The notes under the pieces were generated by a model that was given only the letters and a program-made list of their open reading frames with translations, was not told the DNA's origin and ran no database searches. Below are positions 1 through 10,120 of a stretch of 64,000 bases of DNA, one piece after another (positions within the stretch are counted from its first letter, which is position 1; every line of letters starts with the position of its first letter). The DNA is from G963668605 sp963793625. GTDB lineage: Bacteria > Acidobacteriota > Terriglobia > Bryobacterales > Bryobacteraceae. The stretch spans positions 1-64,000 of the forward strand of contig CAWCAT010000037.1 of the NCBI GenBank assembly GCA_963793625.1. Direction: 5' to 3'. The position numbers and the translations under genes were made by a program.

Positions 1-784
1 ACATGTTCTTCGAGGCTTCGACCCGCACGCGGACAAGCTTCGAAATCGCCGCCAAACGGCTCGGCGCGGACACGATCTCGATCACCGCCGCGGTTCCAGC
101 GTCTCCAAGGGCGAATCGCTCGTCGATACTTTGAACACGCTCGGCGCGATGCATCCGATGCGATCATGATGCGCCATGCCGCCCGCGGCGCGCCGCACTT
201 CCTTGCCCGCTATCTCCCGACGCCCATCATCAACGCCGGCGACGGCACACATGAACACCCCACCCAGGCCCTGCTCGACGCCCGCACGATCCTCGACCAC
301 CGGCCGTCGCTGGAAGGCTGCGCGTCGCCATCATCGGCGACATCGCCCACAGCCGGGTCGCGCGCTCCAACGTCTACCTGCTCTCGAAATTCGGCGCCGC
401 CATCGTGCTGTGCGGCCCGGCGTCGCTGGTGCCGCCGCGAACTGGCCCGCATCGCGCCCGGCGTCACCATCACCTATAACATCCGCGAAGCGATCAAGCG
501 ACGCCGACGTCATCATGATGCTGCGCGTGCAGCTCGAGCGGCTGCATGAGGCCGCGTTTCCCCGGGTGAGTATTTCCAATTTTACGGCCTGCGCCTGGAG
601 CACCTGGACCTCGCCAAGCCTGACGCGATCGTGATGCATCCCGGCCCCATCAACCGAGGCCGCGAGATCTCGTCCGAGGTGGCCGATTCGCAGCGTTCCG
701 TAATTCTCAACCAGGTCGAAAACGGCGTCGCCGTCCGCATGGCCGTGCTGGAGAGGATCTGGGCGCCGGCAAGGAGAGAACTAA
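1..784 (+). CDS. pyrB: Aspartate carbamoyltransferase catalytic chain, 5'-truncated by window edge, frameshifted
   Basis: Transfers a carbamoyl group to aspartate, the first committed step of pyrimidine synthesis, in the cytoplasm. The window opens on the carbamoyl-phosphate loop FFEASTRTRTSFE. Further on are GDGTHEHPTQALLD (substrate His and HPTQ) and HPGPINRG near the C-terminus. The protein shifts frame several times, for example near 100, 150, 320, 435, 500 and 570. In most cases deleting or restoring one G or C restores the family sequence, so these look like base-call indels. The likely stop is the TAA at 782-784, abutting pyrC, which matches the common pyrB-pyrC operon. The N-terminal part lies outside the window. 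Confidence 0.9.
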
Positions 785-2093
785 ATCATCTCAAGAATGG
801 CCGGGTGATGGATCCGGTGACGGGCACGCGACGAAATCGCCGACATCCTCATCAAGAGCGGCCTATCGTCGCGAATCGGGCAGAACCTCGCACGCCACCG
901 GCGCCGAAGTCTTCGATGCTTCCGGGCTGGTCGTGGCGCCGGGTTCATCGACATGCACGTGCATCTGCGCGAGCCCGGCTTTGAACACGCCGAGACGATC
1001 GAGAGCGGTTCGCGCGCCGCGGCCGCCGGCGGCTTCAGCTCCGTTTGCTGCATGCCGAATACGTCTCCGGTCAACGACAGCGCCACGGTCACCAATTACA
1101 TCGTGGAACGCGCGCGAGCTTAGCGCGTGGTAAACGTCTTCCCGATCGGCGCGATCACAAAGGACAGCAACGGCGAGGCGCTCGCGACAATCGGCTCAAT
1201 GAAGGAGGCCGGCGCGTCGCGATCTCCGACGACGGCCGGCCCGTCATGAATCGCGCGTGATGCGCCGCGCGATGGAATTCGCCAAGGCCTTCGACGTCCC
1301 CGTCATCGATCACTGCGAGGACCTGCACCTCAGCGCGGGCGGCGACATGCACGAAGGCTTCGATTCCGTGCGTCTCGGCCTGCGCGGCATCCCGTCCGCC
1401 TCGGAAGACGTGATGGTGGCCCGCGACATCCTGCTGGCGGAACTTACCGGCGCGCGTTTTCACGTCGCGCACCTCTCCGCGCGCAACGTCGCTGTGCAGA
1501 TGGTCGCCTACGCCAGGGCGCGGGGCCTTCCCGTCACCTGCGAAGTGACGCCGCACCACATGGCGCTCTGCGACGCCGACATGATGCCCTACGACAGCAA
1601 CTACAAAATGAAGCCGCCGCTCCGCAGCGAATGCGGATGTGGAGCGCGTGATCGAAGGCATCGTCTCCGGCGTGGTGGACGCCATCGCCACCGACCACGC
1701 ACCGCATCCGGGCAGCGAGAAGATGCAGGAGTTCGAGCGATGCCCGTTCGGCATCATCGGGCTCGAAACCGCGCTCGGCCGTCGCCTCGAGAGAGCTGGT
1801 CCACAGCGGCAGGATCACGTTGCTGCGCATGATCGAGATGTTCACCGTCGGTCCGGCCCGCGATCTTAAAGCCTCAATCGCGGGCGCGCTCGCAGCCGGC
1901 GCGCCGCGGCCGATGTCACCATCTTCGATCCCGAGCCTCGACTGGACCTACGACGTGAACCGCTCCTTCTCCAAGAGCAAGAACTCGCCATACGATGGCA
2001 GTACGTTCCGCGGCGGCCCAGTTGCTACCATCGTGGACGGCGCAGGTAGTTTGGCGGCGTACGAGCCGGATTCGCTCATCGAAGATCGAGTAG
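781..2093 (+). CDS. pyrC: Dihydroorotase, frameshifted
   Basis: Cyclises carbamoyl-aspartate to dihydroorotate, the step after pyrB. The N-terminus reads LKNGRVMDPVTG, followed by the metal motif DMHVHLREPG (near 953-975), DHCEDLHL, HLSARN, and the late-domain signature DAIATDHAPHP (near 1680-1705). Frameshifts interrupt it near 830, 900, 1120, 1190, 1250, 1630 and 1790. Removing one G near 2042 turns the tail into VATIVDGQVVWRR and reaches the TAG at 2091-2093, as expected for a full-length type I dihydroorotase of about 430 residues. The start codon is unclear: no ATG precedes LNHLKNG, probably because of an indel at the pyrB junction. Tightly coupled to pyrB. Confidence 0.88.
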
Positions 2094-2172
2094 CGTCACG
2101 GCATCGCGACGTAGCAGCCCGTGCCTGTACGCCAATAGTGCATCCTTAGATGTAACAGGAGAGTGAAAGTCC

Positions 2173-4956
2173 GTGCGAACATACGAGATTCGCACCACCC
2201 GCCGGCGGCCAGTCCTTTTGCTTCGGCTAGTACTGGTCGTTTTGTTGCTGTTCGCGCCGGACCATCGCCTCGTACGTCATCGAGTACCAGTGGTGGCAGG
2301 AGATGGGCCAGGTTCCAACCTGGTTCGACATGCTGCTCTACGGCTGGCGCCCCGTCGCCGCGGCGTCGCTGCTGGCTTCGTGGTCTGTTCTGGCTGGCCC
2401 ACGCGCGCGCACTGAAATTCGGCGGCGACGTCGCCTCGCGCGCTATAAGCGCGTACGCCGCGCTCTGCATCCCTGGCTGCTATTCTGGTCTCGTCGTCCT
2501 CGCGCCGCGTCCATCGAGACTTGGACCGTGGTGCGTTTCTTCGGCGGCCACGAACCTGCCTGCGGAGTCCGACGCATGGCGCGATCCGGTTTTCGGAAAC
2601 CCGCTCTCGTTCTACCTTTTCGACCTGCCGTTCTATGCCGCTGCTGCTCCGCTTCGTGCTCGCGCTGGCCGTTCTGGCGGCCTCGTCTACTGGCTGGCGG
2701 CGCGCGGCTGGCAGCTGCGCGACCGCCTGAGCGAGATTGCGCGAGCGGGCGCAGTTCGATCTCCGAACTTTGCGCCTGCAGCGGCGGTCTCGAATCGCGC
2801 TTCTTCGCGACGCGGCCGCTGTTTCTGCTGGCGCTGGCGCTTCCGATTTTTCCTGGGCCGGTACGAGATGCTGTTCAACGACCACGGCTTCATGGTCGGC
2901 GTCGATTACGTGGACGAGAAGTTCCGCCTGCCGCTGCAGTGGCTGGTGATCGGCAACTGTGCTCGGCGGCCGTGCTTGTCGTGTCGGGGCGATGGAAGCT
3001 GGCTGCTGATCGTGCCCGCCGTCGCTGGTCGTTGCAGAGCCGTCGTCCCGGCAGCTCGTCAACTCCGCTCTACGTGCGCCCCAACGAGATCTCGATCGAG
3101 ACGCCCTACATCCAGCGCCACATCCAGGCGACGCGCGCGGCCTTCGGCTGGATCGGCGCGTGAAGGAGGCCGAGTTCCGCGGCCAAGCTCGAAGCCCGCT
3201 TCGATCCCGTCGCAAGCACCAGGCGCTGCTCGAGAACGTGCGGCTCTGGGACTGGCGCGCGTTCCACGACACCGTCACGCAGATCCAGGCGCTGCGGCCT
3301 TACTACACGTTTCGCCGACACCGACGTGGACCGCTACACGATCGACGGCCAGTTGCGGCAGGTGCTGCTCACGCCCGCGCGAACTCGACATCCGCCAGTT
3401 GCCGGAATCGCGCGCACGCGCTGGATCAACCCGCATTTCATCTACACGCACGGCTACGGCCTGGTGATGGCGGAGGCGAACCGCATCACTGCGGACGGGC
3501 TGCCCGTGCTGTTCATCCAGGAGCGCCGCCGGTGCGTCAAGACCCCGAGCCTCAAGCTGACCCGCCCGGAGCTCTATTACGGCGAAGTCACTGCACGAGC
3601 CGGTATTCGTCCACACGGCGCAGCCGGAATTCAATTATCCGTCCGGCGCGGATAACGTATTCGCCAGCTATGAAGGCAAGGGCGGATTCCCGGTTTCCTC
3701 CTTGCCCATGCGCCTCGCCGCCGCGGTCGACCGCAGTGCGACCCCAACATCCTGCTGACCAGCTACCTCACGCCGGAGAGCCGGATGATGATCCGCCGCA
3801 ACGTCCGCGAGCGCCTCGAGCGCGCTGGCCGGCTTCATCACCTGGGATACGGATCCCTACCTGGTGCTGACGGAGGCGGGCCGCCTGGTCTGGACCGTGG
3901 ACGGATACACGACTTCGCAGCGCATCCTTATTCGCGCGCGATCGATATCAAGCGGCATCGGGCGGCGTCAACTACATGCGCAACGCCGTGAAGGCCACGG
4001 TGGACGCCTACGACGGCACGATCCGCATCTACATCTTCGATCCCAGCCGACCCGATCATCCGCGCCTACCAGCGGCTTTTCCCGCAGCTCTCTCAGCCCG
4101 GCCTCCGAGATGCCCGCCGATCTGCGCGCGCATGCCCGCTACCCCGAAGCGCTGTTCCGCGTCCAGGCCGAAGTCTACCGCACCTACCACATGCGCGACC
4201 CGCAGGCGTTCTACAACAAGGAGGACCTCTGGGACGTCGCGCGCAGTTCCGCGGCCAGGGCGGGCGAACCGGAGCCGCATGATCGCCCACCTATGTCGTG
4301 GCGAGCGCTGCCCGGGGAGGACCAGCCGGAGTTCCTGCTCATGATCCCGTTCACGCCGCGCAACAAGGACAACCTGATCGGCCTGATGGTGGCGCGCTGC
4401 GACGGCGAGCACCTGGGCGAGCTCGTCGTCCTGCAACTTTCCAAGCAGGAGCTGATTTTCGGCCCGATGCAGATCGAGGCCCGCATCAACCAGGACCAGA
4501 CGATCTCGAAGGATCTGTCGCTGTGGAACCAGCAGGGCTCGCAGGTGCTGCGCGGCCAGATGCTGGTGCTGCCCGATCGGGAACACGTTCCTCTATGTCG
4601 AGCCGCTCTACATCCAGGCCAGCGAAGCGCGCATGCCGCAGCTCAAGAAAGTCGCGCTGGCGATGGGCAACCAGTTGATCTACACGGATACATGGGACCA
4701 GGCCGTCGCCGCGCTCGCATCAGCGATGGGCACGATGACAGTCGCCGCGCCTCAGGCTACTCCGGAAGCAAAACCCGGGGAGGCGCCGCCGGCCGGCCAG
4801 CCCGCTGCGATTGTTCCGGCAACTCCGCCGGACGTCCAGCAGCGGCTCGATTCGATTCGCGACCACCTGAAGCGGTATCGCGATTTTGCCTCTCAAGGCC
4901 GCTGGGCCGAAGCCGGCAAGGAGTTGGAAGCGGTAGAACGCGAGGCGCAGAGGTAG
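2173..4956 (+). CDS. UPF0182 family large membrane protein, frameshifted
   Basis: Recognised as UPF0182 (COG1615), a conserved family of unknown role with several N-terminal membrane helices and a large extracytoplasmic part. The GTG at 2173 gives RTYEIRTTRRRP and then a hydrophobic helix, with an AGGAGAG ribosome site upstream. YVIEYQWWQEMGQVPTWF follows, and further helices lie up to about 3060. The C-terminal half contains MIPFTPRNKDNLIGLM, GPMQIEARINQDQ, LWNQQGSQVLRG and YVEPLYIQAS, all typical of the family. The total of about 928 codons equals the usual length. Many single-base frameshifts are present; one is an extra C near 4566, where LPIGNTFLYVEP should be read. No operon partner explains its role. 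Confidence 0.85.
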
Positions 4957-5056
4957 CGCACGCGCTTGCGGGGCCCAGCCTGTAGCTCCTGGCCCGGGCT
5001 GGCGGCATACATGTGATTGAACCTGCCGCCGGCCGTTCCGGGACCGGGAGGGGCCA

Positions 5057-5968
5057 GTGAAACAGGAATTGGAGAATACAGCCGCTGCCGCCCCGATGAT
5101 CGTTCAGACACGGCGTGGCGGCGTCGAGTGTTCCCTATCAGGCGAAGGACCCGCGGTGCTCCTGCTTCATGGAGCGATGGGCGGCTACGATCAGGGGCTC
5201 ATGCTCGGACGCGCTACAGTCGGCTCGCCGGGCTTTCAGTTCGTCGCCGTTTCACGCCCTGGCTATCTCGGCACACCGCTGGCAGCGGGACGAACGCCTG
5301 AGGAGCAAGCGGACATCTGCGCCGACGTGCTCGACGCGCTCGCCATTCGGGCGACAGCCGTCATCGCGATCTCCGGCGGCGGCCAGTGCGCGCTTCAATT
5401 CGCGTTGCGCTATCCGGACCGTTGCTGGGCTCTGGTGATGGTTTCGGCGTGCAGCGCGCAACTGAACGTCCGGCTGCCATTGCGGTTTTACGTCATGAAA
5501 TTGATGGCGCGCATTCCGCCTCTGGTTGCGGCGATGCGAGCGAAGGCGGTCACCGACCCGGACCGTGCGGCTCGCCGCTCCATCCCCGATCCGGCTCTGC
5601 GGGCACGCACACTCAATGATCCTGATGCGGGGCCGCTCCTGAGGGCGCTGCAGTCAAGCGTCATGGAACGGATGGTCGCCAGACTGCCAGGAACACAAAA
5701 CGACATTACGCAATCGCGCTTGCCGTTCGCCTATCCGCTGGAACAGATCATGACACCCGCACTGGTCGTGCACGGCACCGATGACGAGGCTGTGCCGTTC
5801 GCGCACGCAAAGGCGCTTGCCGAAAGGCTTCCTGCGGCGGAACTGCTATGCGTGCCGGACGGCAGACACGTAAGTATATTCACGCACCGCGACCTGATCC
5901 GGCCGCGAATCAAGGGGTTCCTGGATGTTCATGCCCCATCAGGGCTGATGCCCGCAGCGACACTCTGA
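5057..5968 (+). CDS. Alpha/beta-fold hydrolase
   Basis: An intact 303-residue protein of the alpha/beta-hydrolase fold. VLLLHGAMGG is the oxyanion-hole strand. AISGGGQCALQFALRYP holds the nucleophile Ser in a slightly unusual G/I-x-S-x-G elbow. VVHGTDDEAVPF carries the acidic residue, and PDGRHVSIF supplies the catalytic His. The fold and triad are clear but the substrate is not; an ester or haloalkane-like small molecule is possible. The gene stands alone on the plus strand, about 100 bases after the UPF0182 gene. It shows no frameshift, in contrast to its neighbours. Confidence 0.85.
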   Translation: MKQELENTAAAAPMIVQTRRGGVECSLSGEGPAVLLLHGAMGGYDQGLMLGRATVGSPGFQFVAVSRPGYLGTPLAAGRTPEEQADICADVLDALAIRATAVIAISGGGQCALQFALRYPDRCWALVMVSACSAQLNVRLPLRFYVMKLMARIPPLVAAMRAKAVTDPDRAARRSIPDPALRARTLNDPDAGPLLRALQSSVMERMVARLPGTQNDITQSRLPFAYPLEQIMTPALVVHGTDDEAVPFAHAKALAERLPAAELLCVPDGRHVSIFTHRDLIRPRIKGFLDVHAPSGLMPAATL

Positions 5969-6102
5969 CCACCGGCGGCGTCCGGGGCGCCCCATGCGGG
6001 GATCGCGTGAAGATGACGCAGTCCCCGTACCGCTGCCTGCGTGAACCCCTGCGGAGAGGCGGCGAAGCGTACTATACTTGCCCGTCCGCAGTCGAGCGAA
6101 CC

Positions 6103-6108
6103 AGGAGG
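6103..6108 (+). promoter_or_regulatory. Strong ribosome binding site for the beta-propeller/TPR gene
   Basis: AGGAGG lies four bases before the ATG at 6113. This decides that start over an in-frame upstream one at 6041, because the next residues form a signal peptide. Confidence 0.7.
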
Positions 6109-6112
6109 AGCG

Positions 6113-8281
6113 ATGAGACCAGCCCTGTGTCGGAGCCTCATCGCAGCACTTTGCGGGGCGGCGGCTATCGCGGGTCAACACCGCGCGCCGGTCCCGATCG
6201 CGATCGACTACCCCATCGACGGCACCGTGTTTCCGCCCGAGCTCACGGCGCCGGCTTTTCAATGGCGCGATGCCGCCGTCGGCGCCACTCATTGGACCAT
6301 CGAAGTAACTTTCGCTGACGGCTCACCTGCGCTCCGGATCCAGACCCCGGGCGATCGAATGCGCGTCGGAGACGTCGATCCGCGTGCGATTGCGGAAACC
6401 AACGAACTTCCGCGACTCAGTGCCCAGCGAGCCGCCGCGCGGGTTTGGCGGCCCCATCCCCAGACTTGGGACGTGATTAAGAGCCAGTCGGTGAAAGGGC
6501 CGGCTACCGTCACTATCAGCGGCCTGGGCAGCGGCAACGAGTTGCTCTCCAGCGGCCGCATCAGTATCAGCACCTCCCGGCGACCCGGTCGGCGCGCCCA
6601 TTTTCTACCGGGACGTGCCTCTGATGCCCTCCGAGACCGAGAAGGGCGTCATCAAGCCGCTGGCCCCGAAGCTCCTGCCGCTACATCGCCTGGCGGCTGC
6701 GCGACGTCGCGGAGCCACGCAGCCGCGTGGTCATGGAAGGGCTCCACACCTGCGCCAACTGCCACTCGTTCTCCCGCGACGGCAAAACGCTGGGCATGGA
6801 CCTGGACGGACCCCACAACGACAAGGGGCTGTACGCGATCGTCCCCGTCGCGCCCGCGCATGTCCATCCGGAATCGCGACGTGATCTCCTGGAAGACTTT
6901 CCGCGATCAGACCGCGGCCGACAAGACAATCGGCTTCATGTCGCAGGTCTCGCCCGACGGCCTGTACGTCGTGACGGCCACGCAAGGACGAATACTACGT
7001 CGCGAACTTCAAGGACTACCGTTTCCTCCAGGTCTTCTATCCGACGCGCGGAATACTGGCCTACTACAGCCGGCGGACGGGCGCATGCGGGCCCTGCCCG
7101 GGGCGGACGACCCCCGCTACGTGCAGGCAAACGCCGTCTGGAGTCCCGACGGCCGCTACCTGGTCTTCGTCCGCGCGCGGCGGCCGCGGATCCCTATCCC
7201 GCGGGCAGACCGATGGCCGAGTATCCCAACGATCCGAACGAGGTCCCCATCCGCTACGACCTTTACCGGATTCCCTTCAACGAGCGGCAGGGGCGGGGTG
7301 CCGGAGCCCATCGCCGGCGCGTCGCAAAACGGCATGAGCAAAGCGTTCCCGAAGGTCTCGCCCGACGGCCGCTGGATCGTCTTCGTCCAGTGCCGCAACG
7401 GTCAGCTCATGCGTCCCGACGGCCAGCTTTATATCGTGCCCGCCGCCGGGGGCGAGGCGCGCAGAATGCGCTGCAACACGCCGCTCATGAACTCGTGGCA
7501 CAGCTTCTCTCCGAACGGCCGCTGGCTGGTTTTCACCTCGAAAAGCCGGTCGCCCTACACCCAGATGTTCCTCACTCATATCGACGAGGACGGCAACGAC
7601 AGCCCGGCCGTCCTGGTCGAGAACGCGCCGCAGCCAATCGAGCCGTGAATATCCCGGAGTTCGTCAACATATCCGCGGAGGGCATGCGGCATATCGATGC
7701 GCCGGCGGCCGAATTCTACCGCCTCTACGACAGTGCCTGGGAGCTGACCGAAAAAGGCGAGACCGACGCCGCACTCGCCGAATGGCGAAGGCGCTGGCGC
7801 TCGACCCGGATGATGCCAAGGCCCGGAACAACTTCGGAGGCCTGCTCCTGCAGGCGGGCCGACTCGACGAGGCGGCGGCACACTACCGCGCCGCGCTCGA
7901 CGCCAAGCCGGCTTACGTCGAGGCACGCAACAACCTCGCTGCCGCGCTCGTCCAGCAGGAGAAGTTCGGAGAAGCGGCCGAGCACTTGCGACGAGCTCTC
8001 GAGATCAGCCCCGGTTCCGCCCAACTCCGCGCCAATCTCGGACGCGCCCTGGCCGGCCAGGGAATATAGACGGCGCGATCGGCGAATGGCGTAAGGCCGT
8101 GCAGGCGAATCCGTTATTTGCCGGGGCGCACAACGACCTCGGGACCGGGCTATTCCGAAAAGGCAGGCTCGACGACGCAATTGCGGCGTTCCGTAAAGCC
8201 ATCGAGATCGATCCAGCGTTCGTCCAGGCCCGCTACAACCTCGACCGCGCGCTCGCGCAAAAGGCTGCGCAGAAACGCTGA
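6113..8281 (+). CDS. Secreted PD40 beta-propeller protein with CxxCH motif and C-terminal TPR repeats, frameshifted
   Basis: MRPALCRSLIAALCGAAA is a signal peptide, so the protein is exported. A beta-sandwich-like region follows, then HTCANCHSF (near 6747-6773), a CxxCH haem-c attachment motif. Next come WD40/PD40-like propeller blades: VSPDGLYVV, WSPDGRYLVF, VSPDGRWIVF and FSPNGRWLVF. From about 7720 the protein becomes tetratricopeptide repeats, including ALDPDDAKARNNFGGLLL, ALDAKPAYVEARNNLA, ALEISPGSAQLRANLG and AIEIDPAFVQARYNL. At least seven frameshifts are crossed, near 6580, 6700, 6870, 6985, 7180, 7290 and 7625. It may be a periplasmic redox or scaffold protein. The domain order is certain, the role unknown. 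Confidence 0.75.
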
Positions 8282-8331
8282 AACCGCGCTCACGCGCTGT
8301 GGATTGCAAGTCCTCGGGGCAATGCGTAAGC

Positions 8332-10062
8332 ATGAAATATGATGTAAGAAGGATGCGATTTCTGGGGCTGGCGTGCGACTACGATGGGACGATTGCTCAT
8401 CACGGCGTTGTTGACGAAGGCACTATTGCGGCGCTCGAGCGCTTGCGCGCGTCCGGGCGCAAGCTGCTGCTGGTCACCGGGCGTGAACTGGATGACCTGT
8501 TCTCCGTCTTTCCGCGGATCGACCTCTTCGACCGTGTAGTTGCTGAGAACGGGGCGTTGCTGTATCAGCCCGCGACGAAGGAGGAGAAGCCGCTCGGCGA
8601 GCCGCCTCCAAAGGAATTCATCGATCGCCTTCGCAGCGCCGGCGTCGCCCCAGTGTCCGTTGGCCGTGTGATTGTCGCAACCTGGCAACCGCACGAAACC
8701 ACCGTCCTCACCCTGATTCGGGAGTTGGGGCTCGAACTCCAGGTCATCTTCAACAAGGGGGCGGTGATGGTGCTCCCGGCGGGGGTCAATAAGGCCAGCG
8801 GGCTTTCTGTGGCATTGGACGAATTGGCCCTCTCGCCGCACAACATGGTCGCCGTGGGAGACGCCGAGAACGACCACGCGTTTCTCAAGATCTGTGAGTG
8901 TTCGGTTGCGGTCGCCAATGCTCTGCCGGCGCTCAAACAGCGCGCCGACGTTGTGACGGAACAGCCTCACGGCGCGGGAGTGACCGAACTGATTGAGAAG
9001 CTCATCGCCAATGACCTGCGCGAGTTCGAGCCGGCCCTCAGCCGCCACAATGTACTGCTCGGCCATGACGAGAACGGCAGCGAGATCCGCGTCAAACCGT
9101 ATGGCGGCAACATTCTGGTGGCCGGACCTTCAGGCACCGGGAAGTCAACGGCAGCAATCGGACTGCTCGAACGACTCGCGGAGTGCGGGTACCAGTTTTG
9201 CCTGATGGACCCGGAAGGCGACTACGAAGAGCTTGCCGGAGCCGTGGTTCTGGGCGACAGCCAGCGCCCGGCGAGCGTCAATGAAATCCTGCAACTGCTC
9301 CGGAAGCCCAGTCAGAACGCACTTGTAAAACTTTACGGGCTGCCTCTGGCCGATCGCCCTGCGTTCTTCGCCAGCCTGCTTCCGCAAATCGAGGAACTCC
9401 GCAGGGCCACCGGCCGGCCTCACTGGGTGATGGTGGATGAGGCGCACCACCTTTTGCCCCGCACTTCGGATCCGGCCTACTCACGCGTTCTTCAAGCGCT
9501 CACCGGTATGCTCCTGGTAACGGTTCACCCCGAAAGCGTCGCGCCAGCCGCGCTCGCTTCGGTGGAAGTTGTGATCGCGATCGGCGGAGACCCTCGTCGG
9601 ACGTTCCGCGGATTCGGGAAAGCCCTCGGCGTGGACGTGCCTGCCGTGGACGAGCATCTTTCGCCCGGCGAAGCGCTTGCATGGTTCCGGTCCTCGGGCG
9701 CCGCGCCGCAACGGATCAAACCCGAGATGGCGTCCATCGAACGCCGCCGCCACCGCCGCAAGTATGCCGAGGGCGAACTACCGCCGGATCGCAGCTTCTA
9801 TTTCCGCGGCCCTGAAGGCAAACTCAACCTGCGTGCGCAGAACCTCATCGTCTTCATGCAGATGGCCGATGGTGTGGATGACGAAACCTGGATGCACCAT
9901 CTGCGCCGGGGCGATTACTCACGCTGGCTGCGCGAGGCCGTGAAGGACGGTTGGATCGCCGACCAGGTAGAGAGCATCGAGCAGCAGCCCGATGAGTCGG
10001 CGGCTGAGAGCCGCGCCGCGATCCGTAAGGTGATCGACGACCGGTATACGGCGGCGGCGTAG
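8332..10062 (+). CDS. HAD-IIB phosphatase fused to a HerA/DUF87-like P-loop ATPase
   Basis: An intact protein of about 577 residues with two domains. Residues 1 to about 230 are a HAD-IIB phosphohydrolase: motif I DYDGTIAHHG, motif II LLVTGRE, and motif IV VGDAENDHAFL. Residues from about 240 are a P-loop ATPase: Walker A GPSGTGKST, LMDPEGDYEEL as in HerA-type ATPases, and Walker B HWVMVDEAHHLL. A C-terminal region with YFRGPEGKLNLRAQNL follows. Family knowledge suggests HAD-IIB enzymes act on sugar phosphates and HerA-like ATPases on DNA or other polymers; how the two cooperate here is unknown. The start at 8332 gives MKYDVRRMRFLGL; an ATG at 8353 is an alternative. It is a separate transcription unit. 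Confidence 0.85.
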   Translation: MKYDVRRMRFLGLACDYDGTIAHHGVVDEGTIAALERLRASGRKLLLVTGRELDDLFSVFPRIDLFDRVVAENGALLYQPATKEEKPLGEPPPKEFIDRLRSAGVAPVSVGRVIVATWQPHETTVLTLIRELGLELQVIFNKGAVMVLPAGVNKASGLSVALDELALSPHNMVAVGDAENDHAFLKICECSVAVANALPALKQRADVVTEQPHGAGVTELIEKLIANDLREFEPALSRHNVLLGHDENGSEIRVKPYGGNILVAGPSGTGKSTAAIGLLERLAECGYQFCLMDPEGDYEELAGAVVLGDSQRPASVNEILQLLRKPSQNALVKLYGLPLADRPAFFASLLPQIEELRRATGRPHWVMVDEAHHLLPRTSDPAYSRVLQALTGMLLVTVHPESVAPAALASVEVVIAIGGDPRRTFRGFGKALGVDVPAVDEHLSPGEALAWFRSSGAAPQRIKPEMASIERRRHRRKYAEGELPPDRSFYFRGPEGKLNLRAQNLIVFMQMADGVDDETWMHHLRRGDYSRWLREAVKDGWIADQVESIEQQPDESAAESRAAIRKVIDDRYTAAA

Positions 10063-10120
10063 AGCGTGCGCGCGGCTTGACGTGGCTGCCCGGCAGACGG
10101 GAATATGATGCCTGCGACTG

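Noticed and set aside
2277..3278. Long minus-strand frame opposite the UPF0182 gene
   Set aside because: Arg-rich composition and no family motif; it is the antisense shadow of a high-GC gene.
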